A stretch of DNA of 64,000 nucleotides, from contig NZ_LMFY01000001.1 in the NCBI RefSeq assembly GCF_001426995.1, forward strand, positions 818,709 through 882,708. The letters run 5' to 3'. Below the pieces are notes generated by a model. It ran no database searches, had not been told where the DNA came from, and saw only the letters and a program-made list of their open reading frames with translations. Made by a program: the position numbers and the translations under genes. Shown here piece by piece: positions 25,701 to 33,857 of this stretch (positions within the stretch are counted from its first letter, which is position 1; each line of letters opens with the position of its first letter). This stretch comes from Microbacterium sp. Root553 (GTDB lineage: Bacteria; Actinomycetota; Actinomycetes; Actinomycetales; Microbacteriaceae).

Positions 25701-25910
25701 ATGGAATACATCCCCTGGTTCGCGTGGATTGCGATCGCCGGAATCATCTGTTGGGGAGCGATCTCTATCGCCCGAGAGATAGGCGGGCGCAGGCGACTCA
25801 TGCAGGCGCTCGACGGTCAAGCCTCCTCGAATCGCGCGCTGCTCGACACGCTCGGGAGCATCGACTCTCGCCTTGATGCGATTGAGAAGACCCTCACCGA
25901 CATCCCGTAG
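25701..25910 (+). CDS. small single-helix membrane protein
   Basis: 69 residues. A hydrophobic helix at about 5-25 (WFAWIAIAGIICWGAISI), a basic stop-transfer (REIGGRRR) and a C-terminal coiled-coil-like segment (LLDTLGSIDSRLDAIEKTLTDI) are visible. It resembles the small membrane partners of stress regulators. A GAGAAGAG ribosome site precedes ATG 25701, and it is in an operon with the ArsR-like gene. The function is not known. Confidence 0.75.
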   Translation: MEYIPWFAWIAIAGIICWGAISIAREIGGRRRLMQALDGQASSNRALLDTLGSIDSRLDAIEKTLTDIP

Positions 25911-26303
25911 TGGCACCGTCCATAGGCGATCGTTTTCGGTGTATCGGGGGATGCGGTGTCAGGGGGGTCCCAGAGTCGTGTTTTGGAGTCTTGTGGGTCT
26001 ACGGTCGACGTCATCGACCTCCCGACGGACCACTGGCCGATGTGGAGCCGCGCGGGCGCCCTCGCAGCGGTCATTCGATCAGCGGTCGCGCGGTCCAGCG
26101 CCTGCGCGCAGACGGCTGGCTGACGGCTCGATGCAACGGAGCCACTGCGCCCCGGCCGTCCGGAAGCCGTGGCCGCGCTCAGGAGCCGCTGTGGAGTTCG
26201 ACGGACGCGGGGTCCGTAGTCGTCGGCGAATGCGTGGTGGGGTGTCCGCGTCTGCACATCGGGAAGAGGCATGAGTGCGCGCCCGCAGCGGTAACCTCGT
26301 GGC
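25911..26303. other. 393-base gap with no recognisable gene
   Basis: No frame here gives a convincing protein and no terminal inverted repeats are apparent. G-runs near 25955-25972 (GGGGGATGCGG, GGGGGGTCCC) and mixed composition differ from nearby coding DNA, so it could be a decayed remnant. The promoter of the IclR gene at 26304 must lie at its right end, where GGGAAGAGGCATG occurs. Confidence 0.4.
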
Positions 26304-27095
26304 ATGCCCCCCGCCACGCCCAGACGGCCCCTCTCGAGCAGCATGGGTCGCGGACTGGATGTCCTCGCATCCGTCGCCGCCCTGACGCGTGATCTGCGGC
26401 CGGCCACGGTCAGCGGAATCGCGGAGGCACTCGGTCGCGAGCGTTCGCAGGTGTCGCGCACGCTGGCGACGCTGCATCGCTCCGGGCTCGTGAGAAGGAA
26501 CGCCGACCGCTCGTTCACCCTCGCGTGGGGCTGGTACGCCGCCGCCCAGGAGCTGAGCGCTCGGCGTCTTCGCACCCACGGCCAGGTGGTGCTCGACGAG
26601 CTGTCGTCGCACCTCGGCGAAGCCGCGTTCCTCAGCGTCCTGCAGGGAGATGCCACGCTCACGACGTTGGAGAGCCTGCCCTCCGATTCTCGGATGATCG
26701 GATCGTGGATCGGACGCGCCTACCCGGCATACTGCAGCGATGCCGGACGTGCGACGCTCTGGGACGCGCCGGCCGAAGAGATCCGCGCCGTCTTCAGCTC
26801 GACCGACTTCGCGGCGCAGGGACCGAACACCCCCTCCTCGATCGACGACTTCCTCTCGCGGCTCGACGAAGATCGTCGCCGCGGCTTCACCATCGTCGAC
26901 CAGGAAGCCGAACCCGGTCTCTATTCGGTCGCTGCTCCCGTGTGGGACTACCGCGGCGAGGTCGTCGCCGCGATGCAGGTGATCGGAACGCGCGACGCGA
27001 TGCGGGAACGCACCACGTCATGCGGTGACGCATGCGCCCGAGCAGCCGCCGAGCTCTCGCAGGAACTCGGCGCTCCCGCATCCGTGACCGCCTGA
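26304..27095 (+). CDS. IclR-family transcriptional regulator
   Basis: 263 residues. N-terminal winged helix (VSGIAEALGRERSQVSRTLATLHRSGLV) and the C-terminal IclR ligand-binding domain (YPAYCSDAGRATLWD; GLYSVAAPVWDYRGEVVAAMQVIG) are clear. It faces a second IclR gene end to end with only three bases between stops. The nearby catabolic genes suggest it senses a small carbon or nitrogen compound; the target is not evident. Confidence 0.9.
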   Translation: MPPATPRRPLSSSMGRGLDVLASVAALTRDLRPATVSGIAEALGRERSQVSRTLATLHRSGLVRRNADRSFTLAWGWYAAAQELSARRLRTHGQVVLDELSSHLGEAAFLSVLQGDATLTTLESLPSDSRMIGSWIGRAYPAYCSDAGRATLWDAPAEEIRAVFSSTDFAAQGPNTPSSIDDFLSRLDEDRRRGFTIVDQEAEPGLYSVAAPVWDYRGEVVAAMQVIGTRDAMRERTTSCGDACARAAAELSQELGAPASVTA

Positions 27096-27098
27096 GGT

Positions 27099-27851
27099 CT
27101 AATCGCTGCTCGCCGCAGCGCTGAGCTCGCCGGCGAACTGGGTGAGGAGCGCGCGCGTGTCGCGAGTGGCGCCCTTGCGCCGGTGCCTGCCGCGAACCGC
27201 GAGTGACGCGATGACCTCACCCCTGTGGCGGATCGGGAGGGCGAACTCGTCGACACCCTCGTCGTACTCCTCCGCCGCGGCGATGAGCGCGTCCGCGCGG
27301 TCTCGCTCCAGCAGCGCGCGCACGTCGTCCGTCGACCGGGCGGCCGTCGGGCCGCCCACGCCGACGAACTGCACATCGTCGAGCAGCTCCTCGAGCTGCT
27401 CGGGAGTGTGGTCCCACAGCAGCGCTCTGCCCGCACCGGTGCACCAGATGGGCGTCACAAGCCCTTCACGGAGGGAACGATCGACCCCGTCAGCCGACCT
27501 CTCATACCTCAGCAGCACGCCCCGCGGCCCGTCGGCGATCGTTATCAGCGCATTGACGCCGAGTTTCGAGGCGAGCACCCGCAGAGCGGCCCGCGATCTC
27601 CGCAACCAGGGCGCGTTGAGAACGGCAGCGGTGCGGAAGAACTCCGACCCTGCCGAGAACAGCGCATCATCGTCGCGACTGAGGAGCTCTCGTGCGCGCA
27701 GCTCCTGCGTGAGCCGCGAGACCCGGCTGCGCTCGATCCCGGTGGCCTCCGCCAGACGGGAGGCATTGAGTCCGGGACGAGCGCGGCGCTCCTGGGAGAC
27801 CGCGACATCGAGAAGCTTAAGACCCTGCACGAGAGAGGATGAGGCCGCCAT
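27099..27851 (-). CDS. IclR-family transcriptional regulator
   Basis: 250 residues: N-terminal HTH (LNASRLAEATGIERSRVSRLTQEL) and C-terminal effector domain (PIWCTGAGRALLWD; VDEFALPIRHRGEVIASLAVRG). The motif CTGAGRALL near residue 136 is the IclR ligand-pocket loop. It lies 36 bases downstream of the racemase on the same strand, in line with the permease-racemase operon, so it may be co-transcribed with and regulate amino-acid uptake. It is similar in design to, but clearly different from, the convergent IclR gene. Confidence 0.9.
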   Translation of the reverse strand: MAASSSLVQGLKLLDVAVSQERRARPGLNASRLAEATGIERSRVSRLTQELRARELLSRDDDALFSAGSEFFRTAAVLNAPWLRRSRAALRVLASKLGVNALITIADGPRGVLLRYERSADGVDRSLREGLVTPIWCTGAGRALLWDHTPEQLEELLDDVQFVGVGGPTAARSTDDVRALLERDRADALIAAAEEYDEGVDEFALPIRHRGEVIASLAVRGRHRRKGATRDTRALLTQFAGELSAAASSD

Positions 27852-27887
27852 CGTTCCTCCTTCGCGCGGGTCGATATCACGGCAATC

Positions 27888-29018
27888 CTATCCGGCGGTG
27901 GCCACGGCACGACGAGGCAGAAGGCGCCCCCAGGCGACGTAGAGATCGGCAGCGATGTGACCGTGCGACCGCTCGACATCGGCCGGGGCGATCACCTCGT
28001 CGCCTTGCCGGCCGAACAGCACCACCTCGTCTCCCGGCGCTGCGCGAGGGATGCGGGAGACATCCACGAGAAAGCTGTTCATCGCGATCCGATCCACGAT
28101 AGGGGCGCGCCGACCCCGGATGAGCACCTCGCCGGTGCCGCTCAGACTGCGGTGGACTCCGTCGGCGTAGCCCAAAGGGATCAATGCGAGACGCGCATCG
28201 TGATCGAGGCGGTGCCAACGGTCGTATCCGACTGTGCTTCCGCCCCGGTAGCCGTTGATCGCCGCGATCCGCGACACGACCCGCATGGCAGGACGCAGCG
28301 CGCCGCCGAATGTGTCGGAGTCGCCGTACAGCCCCGCGCCGATGCGCACGAGGTCGAACCGAGACTCGGGCACCGTGAGCGCCGCGAACGTGGTGGCGCA
28401 GTGCCGCGCGACCCGCGCACGTGAGCGTCTTCCCGCGAGCACCTCCTGGGTCTCCTCATCGAATCGTGCCGTGCCGTCGGTCACGTCAGTCACGTCCTCG
28501 CACGGAAAGTGCGAGCACAGGCCGACGACATCCAGCTGCGGATCAGTGAGAACAGCGGTCACGGCATCCGTTGCCCCGGCCTCACCGAGGTCGATCCCGT
28601 CGCGACCGAGCCGCGTCGAGTTGAGCGACAGGTGCGTGCGCACCCGGACGCCGCGCGCTGCGGCGATCGCGCTCACGATCCGCGCGTGCTCGACTCCACC
28701 GATCCATTCCTCGACATCGAGTCGGATGCCGTCATCGATCTCGTCCCGTCCGGCGGGGCGCACGCGCATCAGGCGTCCGGCGAATCCTGCTGCGCGGACG
28801 GCAGCCGCATCGTCGTTCGAGGCGACTCCGATGATCGTGATGCCCTCCGCGACGAGCAGCGGCACGACCAGGTCGATCCCGTGGCCGTAGGCGTCGGCCT
28901 TCACGACCGCGCAGAACTCGACCTTCTCGCCGAGCTCTGCGCGGATGGTGACGACGTTGTGGGCGATGGCGTTCTCGTCGATCTCCACCCACCCCGCCGC
29001 GGATGCGGACGTCGTCAC
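27888..29018 (-). CDS. alr: alanine racemase family protein, possibly broad-specificity amino-acid racemase
   Basis: 376 residues. PLP lysine in AVVKADAYGHG (Lys40); second catalytic tyrosine region in STVGYDRWHRLDHDARLALIPLGYADG. The usual M-D-Q segment is replaced by RIAMNSFLVDVS, and the end (GRLLPRRAVATAG) departs from housekeeping Alr. It is only distantly similar to the racemase at 4013-5149. The start at ATG 29018 overlaps the permease stop as ATGA, so racemase and permease are co-translated. It likely converts an imported D- or L-amino acid for the catabolic genes upstream. No signal peptide is visible. Confidence 0.82.
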   Translation of the reverse strand: MTTSASAAGWVEIDENAIAHNVVTIRAELGEKVEFCAVVKADAYGHGIDLVVPLLVAEGITIIGVASNDDAAAVRAAGFAGRLMRVRPAGRDEIDDGIRLDVEEWIGGVEHARIVSAIAAARGVRVRTHLSLNSTRLGRDGIDLGEAGATDAVTAVLTDPQLDVVGLCSHFPCEDVTDVTDGTARFDEETQEVLAGRRSRARVARHCATTFAALTVPESRFDLVRIGAGLYGDSDTFGGALRPAMRVVSRIAAINGYRGGSTVGYDRWHRLDHDARLALIPLGYADGVHRSLSGTGEVLIRGRRAPIVDRIAMNSFLVDVSRIPRAAPGDEVVLFGRQGDEVIAPADVERSHGHIAADLYVAWGRLLPRRAVATAG

Positions 29019-30493
29019 GCCTCGACGGATTCGGCCTCGTGATCCTGCGAGACGTCACGCGCGCCCTTGCGGCCGTGACGCCACCAGAAGTACAGGTAGC
29101 AGGCCCCGACGAAGGGGATGCCGAAGTAGAGTGCGGCCACCTGGTTCGGGTCGAATGCGATCGCGACGATCGAGATGAGCAGCAACGAGAACGCGACGAT
29201 GGGCAGCGCCGGATAGAGCGGCGTGCGGTAGGCCAGATCCTGGACTCGACCCCCCTCGCGCACGAACGTGCGGCGATGGAAGAACTGCGACGCGACGATC
29301 GACATCCACACCGCGACGACCGCGAAACCGGCGATCGACACCAGAACCAGATAGACCGTCCCGGCTGCCATCACGCTGGTGAGCAGCGAGACCAACCCGA
29401 TGAGGATGCTGACGCTCAGCGCGATGAGAGGCACCCCGCGCCGGGTGAGGCGGGTGAACGCCTTCGGAGCGTGGCCTTCCTCAGCGAGTGAGAACAGCAT
29501 CCTCGCGCACGAGAAGAGTCCGCTGTTGCCCGCCGAGAGGAGCGCCGTGATGATGACGAAGTTCATGATGTCGGCGGCGTAGGGGACTCCGACGTACTGG
29601 AAGACGTCGACGAACGGGCTGCTGGTGACGCTGGCCTGGTCGTAGGGGAGGATCGCGGCGATGACCGCGATCGCGCCGACGAAGAGCACCACGAGTCGCA
29701 GCACCGTCGAGCGCAACGCGCGCGGAATGTTCTTGGCGGGGTCCTTGGTCTCGCCGGCGGCGACACCGATCAGCTCCGAACCGCTGAACGCATAGAAGAC
29801 GGCGAGGGCGGTGACGATCACGCCGCTGAATCCGTTCGGGAAGGGTCCAGCGGGAGTCTCGAAGTTGCTGAAGAGCAGTGCCGGCGGATGCTCGGGCGAC
29901 AGCGGCGTGACCCCGAAGATCGCCGCACCGCCGAGTACGATCAGGCCCACGATGGCGACGACCTTGACCAGCGAGAACCAGAACTCGGCCTCACCGAACA
30001 CACGAGCCGAGATCGCGTTGAGCAGGAACAGGACCGCGGCGAAGATGAGGCACCACAGCCACACCGGAACTCCGGGGAACCAGCGCTGCATGAGGATGCC
30101 GGAGGCGGTGAACTCCGACCCCAGGGCGACGACCCAGCACAGCCAGTACAGCCAGGCGGTCGTGAAGCCGGTCGCGGGTCCGATCGACCGGGACGCGTAG
30201 ATGTGGAACGCTCCGGAGACGGGGTAGGCGACGGCCAGTTCGCCGAGGCACGCCATGACGAGATACACGACGAACGCACCGATCAGGTACGCGATGATCG
30301 CGCCGAGCGGACCCGCCTGCGAGATCGTGTAGCCGGAGCTGAGGAAGAGGCCGGAACCGATGACTCCGCCCAGCGCGATCATGATCAGGTGTCTGGCGTC
30401 CATCGTCCGCTGTAGACGCCGAAGTGGCACTTGGGTCGCCGTCGTGTTCGGCAGGACGTTGGGGAGGGACTTCTCCCCGGGAAGAGGCGTCAT
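29015..30493 (-). CDS. APC-family amino-acid permease
   Basis: About 492 residues from ATG 30493 (GAGAG upstream; a TTG four codons earlier is also possible). Twelve hydrophobic helices; the family signature ALGGVIGSGLFLSSG opens helix 1, and FYAFSGSELIGVAAGETKDPAKNIPRA is the helix 6-7 loop of AAT/GABA-type permeases. It imports amino acids with protons across the cytoplasmic membrane. It is first in an operon with the racemase and probably an IclR regulator, and is divergent from homoserine dehydrogenase. A TGCATCATA box lies about 25 bases upstream. Confidence 0.92.
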   Translation of the reverse strand: MTPLPGEKSLPNVLPNTTATQVPLRRLQRTMDARHLIMIALGGVIGSGLFLSSGYTISQAGPLGAIIAYLIGAFVVYLVMACLGELAVAYPVSGAFHIYASRSIGPATGFTTAWLYWLCWVVALGSEFTASGILMQRWFPGVPVWLWCLIFAAVLFLLNAISARVFGEAEFWFSLVKVVAIVGLIVLGGAAIFGVTPLSPEHPPALLFSNFETPAGPFPNGFSGVIVTALAVFYAFSGSELIGVAAGETKDPAKNIPRALRSTVLRLVVLFVGAIAVIAAILPYDQASVTSSPFVDVFQYVGVPYAADIMNFVIITALLSAGNSGLFSCARMLFSLAEEGHAPKAFTRLTRRGVPLIALSVSILIGLVSLLTSVMAAGTVYLVLVSIAGFAVVAVWMSIVASQFFHRRTFVREGGRVQDLAYRTPLYPALPIVAFSLLLISIVAIAFDPNQVAALYFGIPFVGACYLYFWWRHGRKGARDVSQDHEAESVEA

Positions 30494-30517
30494 CGGAACT
30501 CTCAATCGGATTGTATG

Positions 30518-30526
30518 TGCATCATA
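30518..30526. promoter_or_regulatory. TGCATCATA box upstream of the permease (candidate Lrp site)
   Basis: The nonamer TGCATCATA, also present twice in the lrp/PLP-lyase divergent gap at 33774 and 33804, lies 25 bases upstream of the permease start. Sharing it suggests control by the Lrp protein encoded at 33300-33743. The rest of the gap, to 30783, contains no gene I can support and must hold the homoserine dehydrogenase promoter. Confidence 0.5.
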
Positions 30527-30783
30527 GCCACAGCAATGTGTAAATGAAGCAATATTCGGGTGTCTGCGGGGACACTATCCCCTCCGCGAACGGCGCCACA
30601 AGAGCCGAACGCCGGAATCTCTCCCGCAGAGGCCACCTCCGACAATCCGGCCGGGAAGCTGCCATTCCGCCAGGGTCCCCTGCGGTTCTGACAGGCGCGC
30701 ACCGACACAACCCGCGCTGAGGATGGACTCGTGTCCGCCGGCGACGACGCCCGCGACAGCCCACGGAAAGAAGGAGAACCCCG

Positions 30784-31839
30784 GTGACTCACCACGACCT
30801 CGCCCTCATCGGCTTCGGAGGCGTCAACCGCGCCCTCGCCGAGATCATCCGCGACCGGGGCTCCGACCTCGCCGACGATCTCGGCTTCACCCTGAGAGTC
30901 GTGGCGATCACGGATCTTCGGTTCGGCTCCCTCATGCAGGCGGACGGCATCGACCTCGCAGCCGTGCTCGCGATGACGGGAGATGCCACATTCGCCGGGA
31001 TGCCGGGAGGAGACGCCGATCCCCGCAACGACCACGTCATCCGCACCACGACGGCAGGCATCATCGTCGAGGCGACCTACACGAACCCGATCGACGGCGA
31101 GCCCGCGATCTCGCACGTTCGCGCTGCCCTCGAAAGCGGCAAGAGCGTCACGACCACCAATAAGGGCCCGGTCGCGCTCGCGAGCACCGAGCTCAATCGT
31201 CTGGCCGAGGCGAACGGAGTGAGGTTCGAGTACGAGGGCTCGGTCATGAGCGGCACGCCCGTGCTGCGGCTGGCGCAGCAGACCCTCCAGGGCCTCCGCA
31301 TCACCCGCATCCAGGGGATCCTCAACGGCACGAGCAATTTCGTGCTCGGTCAGATGGAATCGGGGAAATCTCTCGAGGATGCCGTGGCCGAGGCACAGGC
31401 GCTCGGCTATGCGGAGGCCGACCCCACCGCGGATATCGAAGGCTCGGATGTCCAGCTGAAGGTCGTGATCCTCGCCAACGAACTTCTCGGTGCCGAGATC
31501 ACGACCGCTGACGTCTCTCGCGTCGGCATCAGCGGGATCACCGCGAGCGACGTGATCGCCGCAGCGGCGGCCGGAGAGCATTGGAAGCTCCTCGGCACGA
31601 TCTCGCGCGACGAGTCGGGCGCAGTGACGGCATCCGTCGAGCCCCTCTCACTGGCCGCCGACCACCCCCTCGCGGGGATCTCGGGTGCGACCAACGCGAT
31701 CGCGTTCACGACCGACCTGCTCGGCACCGTCACGATGTCGGGCCCCGGTGCCGGCCGCCTCGAGACGGCCTACGCGCTGCTGTCGGACATCATCGCGATC
31801 GACGCCCAGCAGGCGGCGCTCGCCGGAGCGGTGCGATGA
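30784..31839 (+). CDS. hom: homoserine dehydrogenase family protein
   Basis: 351 residues from GTG 30784 (GAAGGAG upstream). NAD(P)-binding ALIGFGGVNRALAEII at the N-terminus; catalytic-domain motifs TTTNKGPVA, FEYEGSVMSGTPVL and GILNGTSNFVLGQM; and GYAEADPTADIEGSDVQLKVVILAN, a strong homoserine dehydrogenase signature. There is no C-terminal ACT domain, so no threonine feedback control is expected. Placed directly ahead of an aldehyde dehydrogenase with an ATGA overlap, it probably runs in the oxidative direction (homoserine to aspartate semialdehyde) rather than in biosynthesis. Neither threonine-pathway gene thrB nor thrC is next to it. Confidence 0.88.
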   Translation: MTHHDLALIGFGGVNRALAEIIRDRGSDLADDLGFTLRVVAITDLRFGSLMQADGIDLAAVLAMTGDATFAGMPGGDADPRNDHVIRTTTAGIIVEATYTNPIDGEPAISHVRAALESGKSVTTTNKGPVALASTELNRLAEANGVRFEYEGSVMSGTPVLRLAQQTLQGLRITRIQGILNGTSNFVLGQMESGKSLEDAVAEAQALGYAEADPTADIEGSDVQLKVVILANELLGAEITTADVSRVGISGITASDVIAAAAAGEHWKLLGTISRDESGAVTASVEPLSLAADHPLAGISGATNAIAFTTDLLGTVTMSGPGAGRLETAYALLSDIIAIDAQQAALAGAVR

Positions 31840-33245
31840 GCGCACCCACCATGGAGGCCCCCGCGGCTCAGGCGCCCCTGCTGGAAGTGCTCGACCCATA
31901 CAACGGAGAGGTCATCGCTCGCCTCGCGCAGCATTCGGTCGACGACGTCGACGAGATCATGTCGCGCGCACGGGTCGGCGCCTCGCTCTCGCGCGATCTG
32001 TCGCGGTTCACTCGGCACCAGGTCCTCGATCGCGCAGCGCGGATCCTCGAGGCGAGGGCGGAAGAGGCCGCGACGCTCATCGTCCGCGAAGCGGGGAAGA
32101 CGATCACTCAGGCGCGCAAAGAGGTGAAGCGCGCCGTGACCACGATTTCGCTGTCGGCTGAGACCGCACGTTCCTTCGACGGCGAGGTCATCCCCTTCGA
32201 TGCCTACGAGGGCTCCGCGAATCGTCGCGGCTGGTACACACGCGAACCGCTCGGAGTGATCCTCGCGATCACGCCGTACAACGATGCTCTCAACCTCGTC
32301 GCCCATAAGATCGGCCCGGCGATCGCCGGCGGTAACGCCGTCATCCTCAAGCCGTCGCAGTTCACTCCCCTGACCGCGCGCTTCCTCGTCGAGGTACTGC
32401 GGGACGCCGGGCTCCCCGACGAGATCATCACGGTCGTGCATGGAGACCGGCAGGTGGCACAGGCGCTCGTCGCCGTGCGCGACATCCGCATGGTGTCGTT
32501 CACCGGCGGATTCGCCACCGGTGAAGCCATCGCCCGCATGGCGGGCCTCAAGAAGCTGGCGATGGAGTTGGGCGGCAACGCGCCCGTGCTGGTGTTCGCG
32601 GATGCCGACATCTCGGCCGCCGTCGGGGCCTGCGTGTCGGGCGCCTTCTGGGCCGCGGGGCAGAACTGCGTCGGCGCTCAGCGCATCCTCGTCGAGCGTT
32701 CCGTGTACGCCGAGTTCCGCGATCGCTTCGCCGCGCGCACCTCTCTGCTTCGAGCGGGGGACCCCCGCGAGCAGGCGACCGATGTGGGTCCGATGATCTC
32801 GGTCGCTGCGGCGACGCATGCGGAGCGGGTGGTCGACGATGCCGTGCGGTCGGGGGCTCGCGTGCTGGCCGGTCACCGGCGAGACGGCTCGGTGTACTGG
32901 CCGACCGCGCTCGAGAACGTCCCGCCGACGTGCGAGGTCTGGATGAAGGAGGCATTCGCCCCCGTCGTGGTGCTGACGCCGTTCGACACCGAGGACGACG
33001 CCATCGCCGAGGCGAACGGCATCGAGTACGCGCTCCATGCCGCGGCGTTCACGTCGGACATCACCCGCGCGCTGCGAGTCGCGGAAGCGCTCGACGCCGG
33101 CGGGGTGATGATCAACGACTCCTCCGACTACCGCATCGACAGCATGCCGTTCGGCGGCTCGAAGTACGGGAGTATGGGCCGCGAAGGGGTGCGCTTCGCC
33201 TACGAGGAGATGACCCAGCCGAAGGTCACCTGCATCACCACCTGA
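31836..33245 (+). CDS. NAD(P)-dependent aldehyde dehydrogenase
   Basis: 469 residues. Catalytic Cys278 in GQNCVGAQR and general base Glu244 in MELGGNAP; the cofactor-binding segment is TPYNDALNLVAHKIGPAIAGG... LKPSQFTP. It belongs to the ALDH superfamily that oxidises aldehydes to acids, not to the phosphorylating Asd family. The start overlaps the homoserine dehydrogenase stop, so the natural substrate may be aspartate semialdehyde, giving aspartate. This substrate is inferred; succinate semialdehyde and aromatic aldehydes are alternatives. A hairpin follows its stop. Confidence 0.9.
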   Translation: MSAPTMEAPAAQAPLLEVLDPYNGEVIARLAQHSVDDVDEIMSRARVGASLSRDLSRFTRHQVLDRAARILEARAEEAATLIVREAGKTITQARKEVKRAVTTISLSAETARSFDGEVIPFDAYEGSANRRGWYTREPLGVILAITPYNDALNLVAHKIGPAIAGGNAVILKPSQFTPLTARFLVEVLRDAGLPDEIITVVHGDRQVAQALVAVRDIRMVSFTGGFATGEAIARMAGLKKLAMELGGNAPVLVFADADISAAVGACVSGAFWAAGQNCVGAQRILVERSVYAEFRDRFAARTSLLRAGDPREQATDVGPMISVAAATHAERVVDDAVRSGARVLAGHRRDGSVYWPTALENVPPTCEVWMKEAFAPVVVLTPFDTEDDAIAEANGIEYALHAAAFTSDITRALRVAEALDAGGVMINDSSDYRIDSMPFGGSKYGSMGREGVRFAYEEMTQPKVTCITT

Positions 33246-33250
33246 GATCT

Positions 33251-33299
33251 CCTCGCGGAGGGTGGGGGTCCGTGGGGGATGCCCTGCCCCTCCGCGAGG
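33251..33299. terminator. bidirectional terminator between aldehyde dehydrogenase and lrp
   Basis: CCTCGCGGAGGG (33251-33262) and CCCTCCGCGAGG (33288-33299) are perfect 12-base inverted repeats with a 25-base G-rich loop. They fill the gap between two converging genes. Confidence 0.75.
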
Positions 33300-33743
33300 T
33301 CAGAGCCGGTCGACCACCCGCGTCAACGACACCGCAGTCACGGTGTTCGAGACGCCGGGCAGCGCGGCGAGCGTCTCCCAGATCTCGCCGATCCGATCCA
33401 TCGACTCGGCCTCCAGCGTCACGAGCAGGTCGAAGTCGCCCGAGAGCACGTCGCAGCGACGCACCTCGGGGATCTGAACGATCTCGGACACGACGCTGCC
33501 CCCGCGCATCCTGTCACTGCGGTAGACCATCACGACGGCTGACACCGCGGACCCGCCGGCGCGCCCGGCGACGACCGTATAGCCCCCGATCACGCCCTGT
33601 CGTTCCATGCGCTCGATGCGCTGCTTGACCGCGTTTCGCGACAGGTGCACCTGGGCCGCGAGTGCCACCAGAGGGATGCGGGCGTTCTCCGTGAGCGCGG
33701 CGAGGATGAGGCGATCGATCTGATCGAGATGGAGTCGCTCCAT
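33300..33743 (-). CDS. Lrp/AsnC-family transcriptional regulator
   Basis: 147 residues. N-terminal HTH (LDQIDRLILAALTENARIPLVALAAQVHLSRNAVKQRIERMERQG) and C-terminal RAM ligand-binding domain (IVQIPEVRRCDVLSGDFDLLVTLEAESMD). Such regulators sense an amino acid and control its transport and breakdown. It is divergent from the PLP lyase; the 114-base gap holds two TGCATCATA boxes, and a third copy lies before the permease. It is therefore the likely specific regulator of the whole amino-acid locus. Confidence 0.9.
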   Translation of the reverse strand: MERLHLDQIDRLILAALTENARIPLVALAAQVHLSRNAVKQRIERMERQGVIGGYTVVAGRAGGSAVSAVVMVYRSDRMRGGSVVSEIVQIPEVRRCDVLSGDFDLLVTLEAESMDRIGEIWETLAALPGVSNTVTAVSLTRVVDRL

Positions 33744-33773
33744 CGTGACCTCCCGGAAGTGGTGCGCTTGTTG

Positions 33774-33812
33774 TGCATCATAAGCAATTGCGCATGCCTA
33801 TTATGCATCATA
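33774..33812. promoter_or_regulatory. two direct TGCATCATA boxes in the lrp/PLP-lyase gap
   Basis: TGCATCATA occurs at 33774-33782 and 33804-33812, 30 bases apart (about three helical turns, the same DNA face). The second lies inside an imperfect palindrome (TATTATGCATCATA). The spacing suits cooperative binding by an Lrp octamer. A third copy lies near the permease at 30518. Confidence 0.6.
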
Positions 33813-33857
33813 GTGTGGTGGTGGCGCCGAAGCCCGGTGCGCACCAAAGGAGTCACT

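Noticed and set aside
25911..26303. Insertion-sequence remnant or pseudogene
   Set aside because: Composition looks different, but no transposase motif, terminal inverted repeats or target duplication could be identified.
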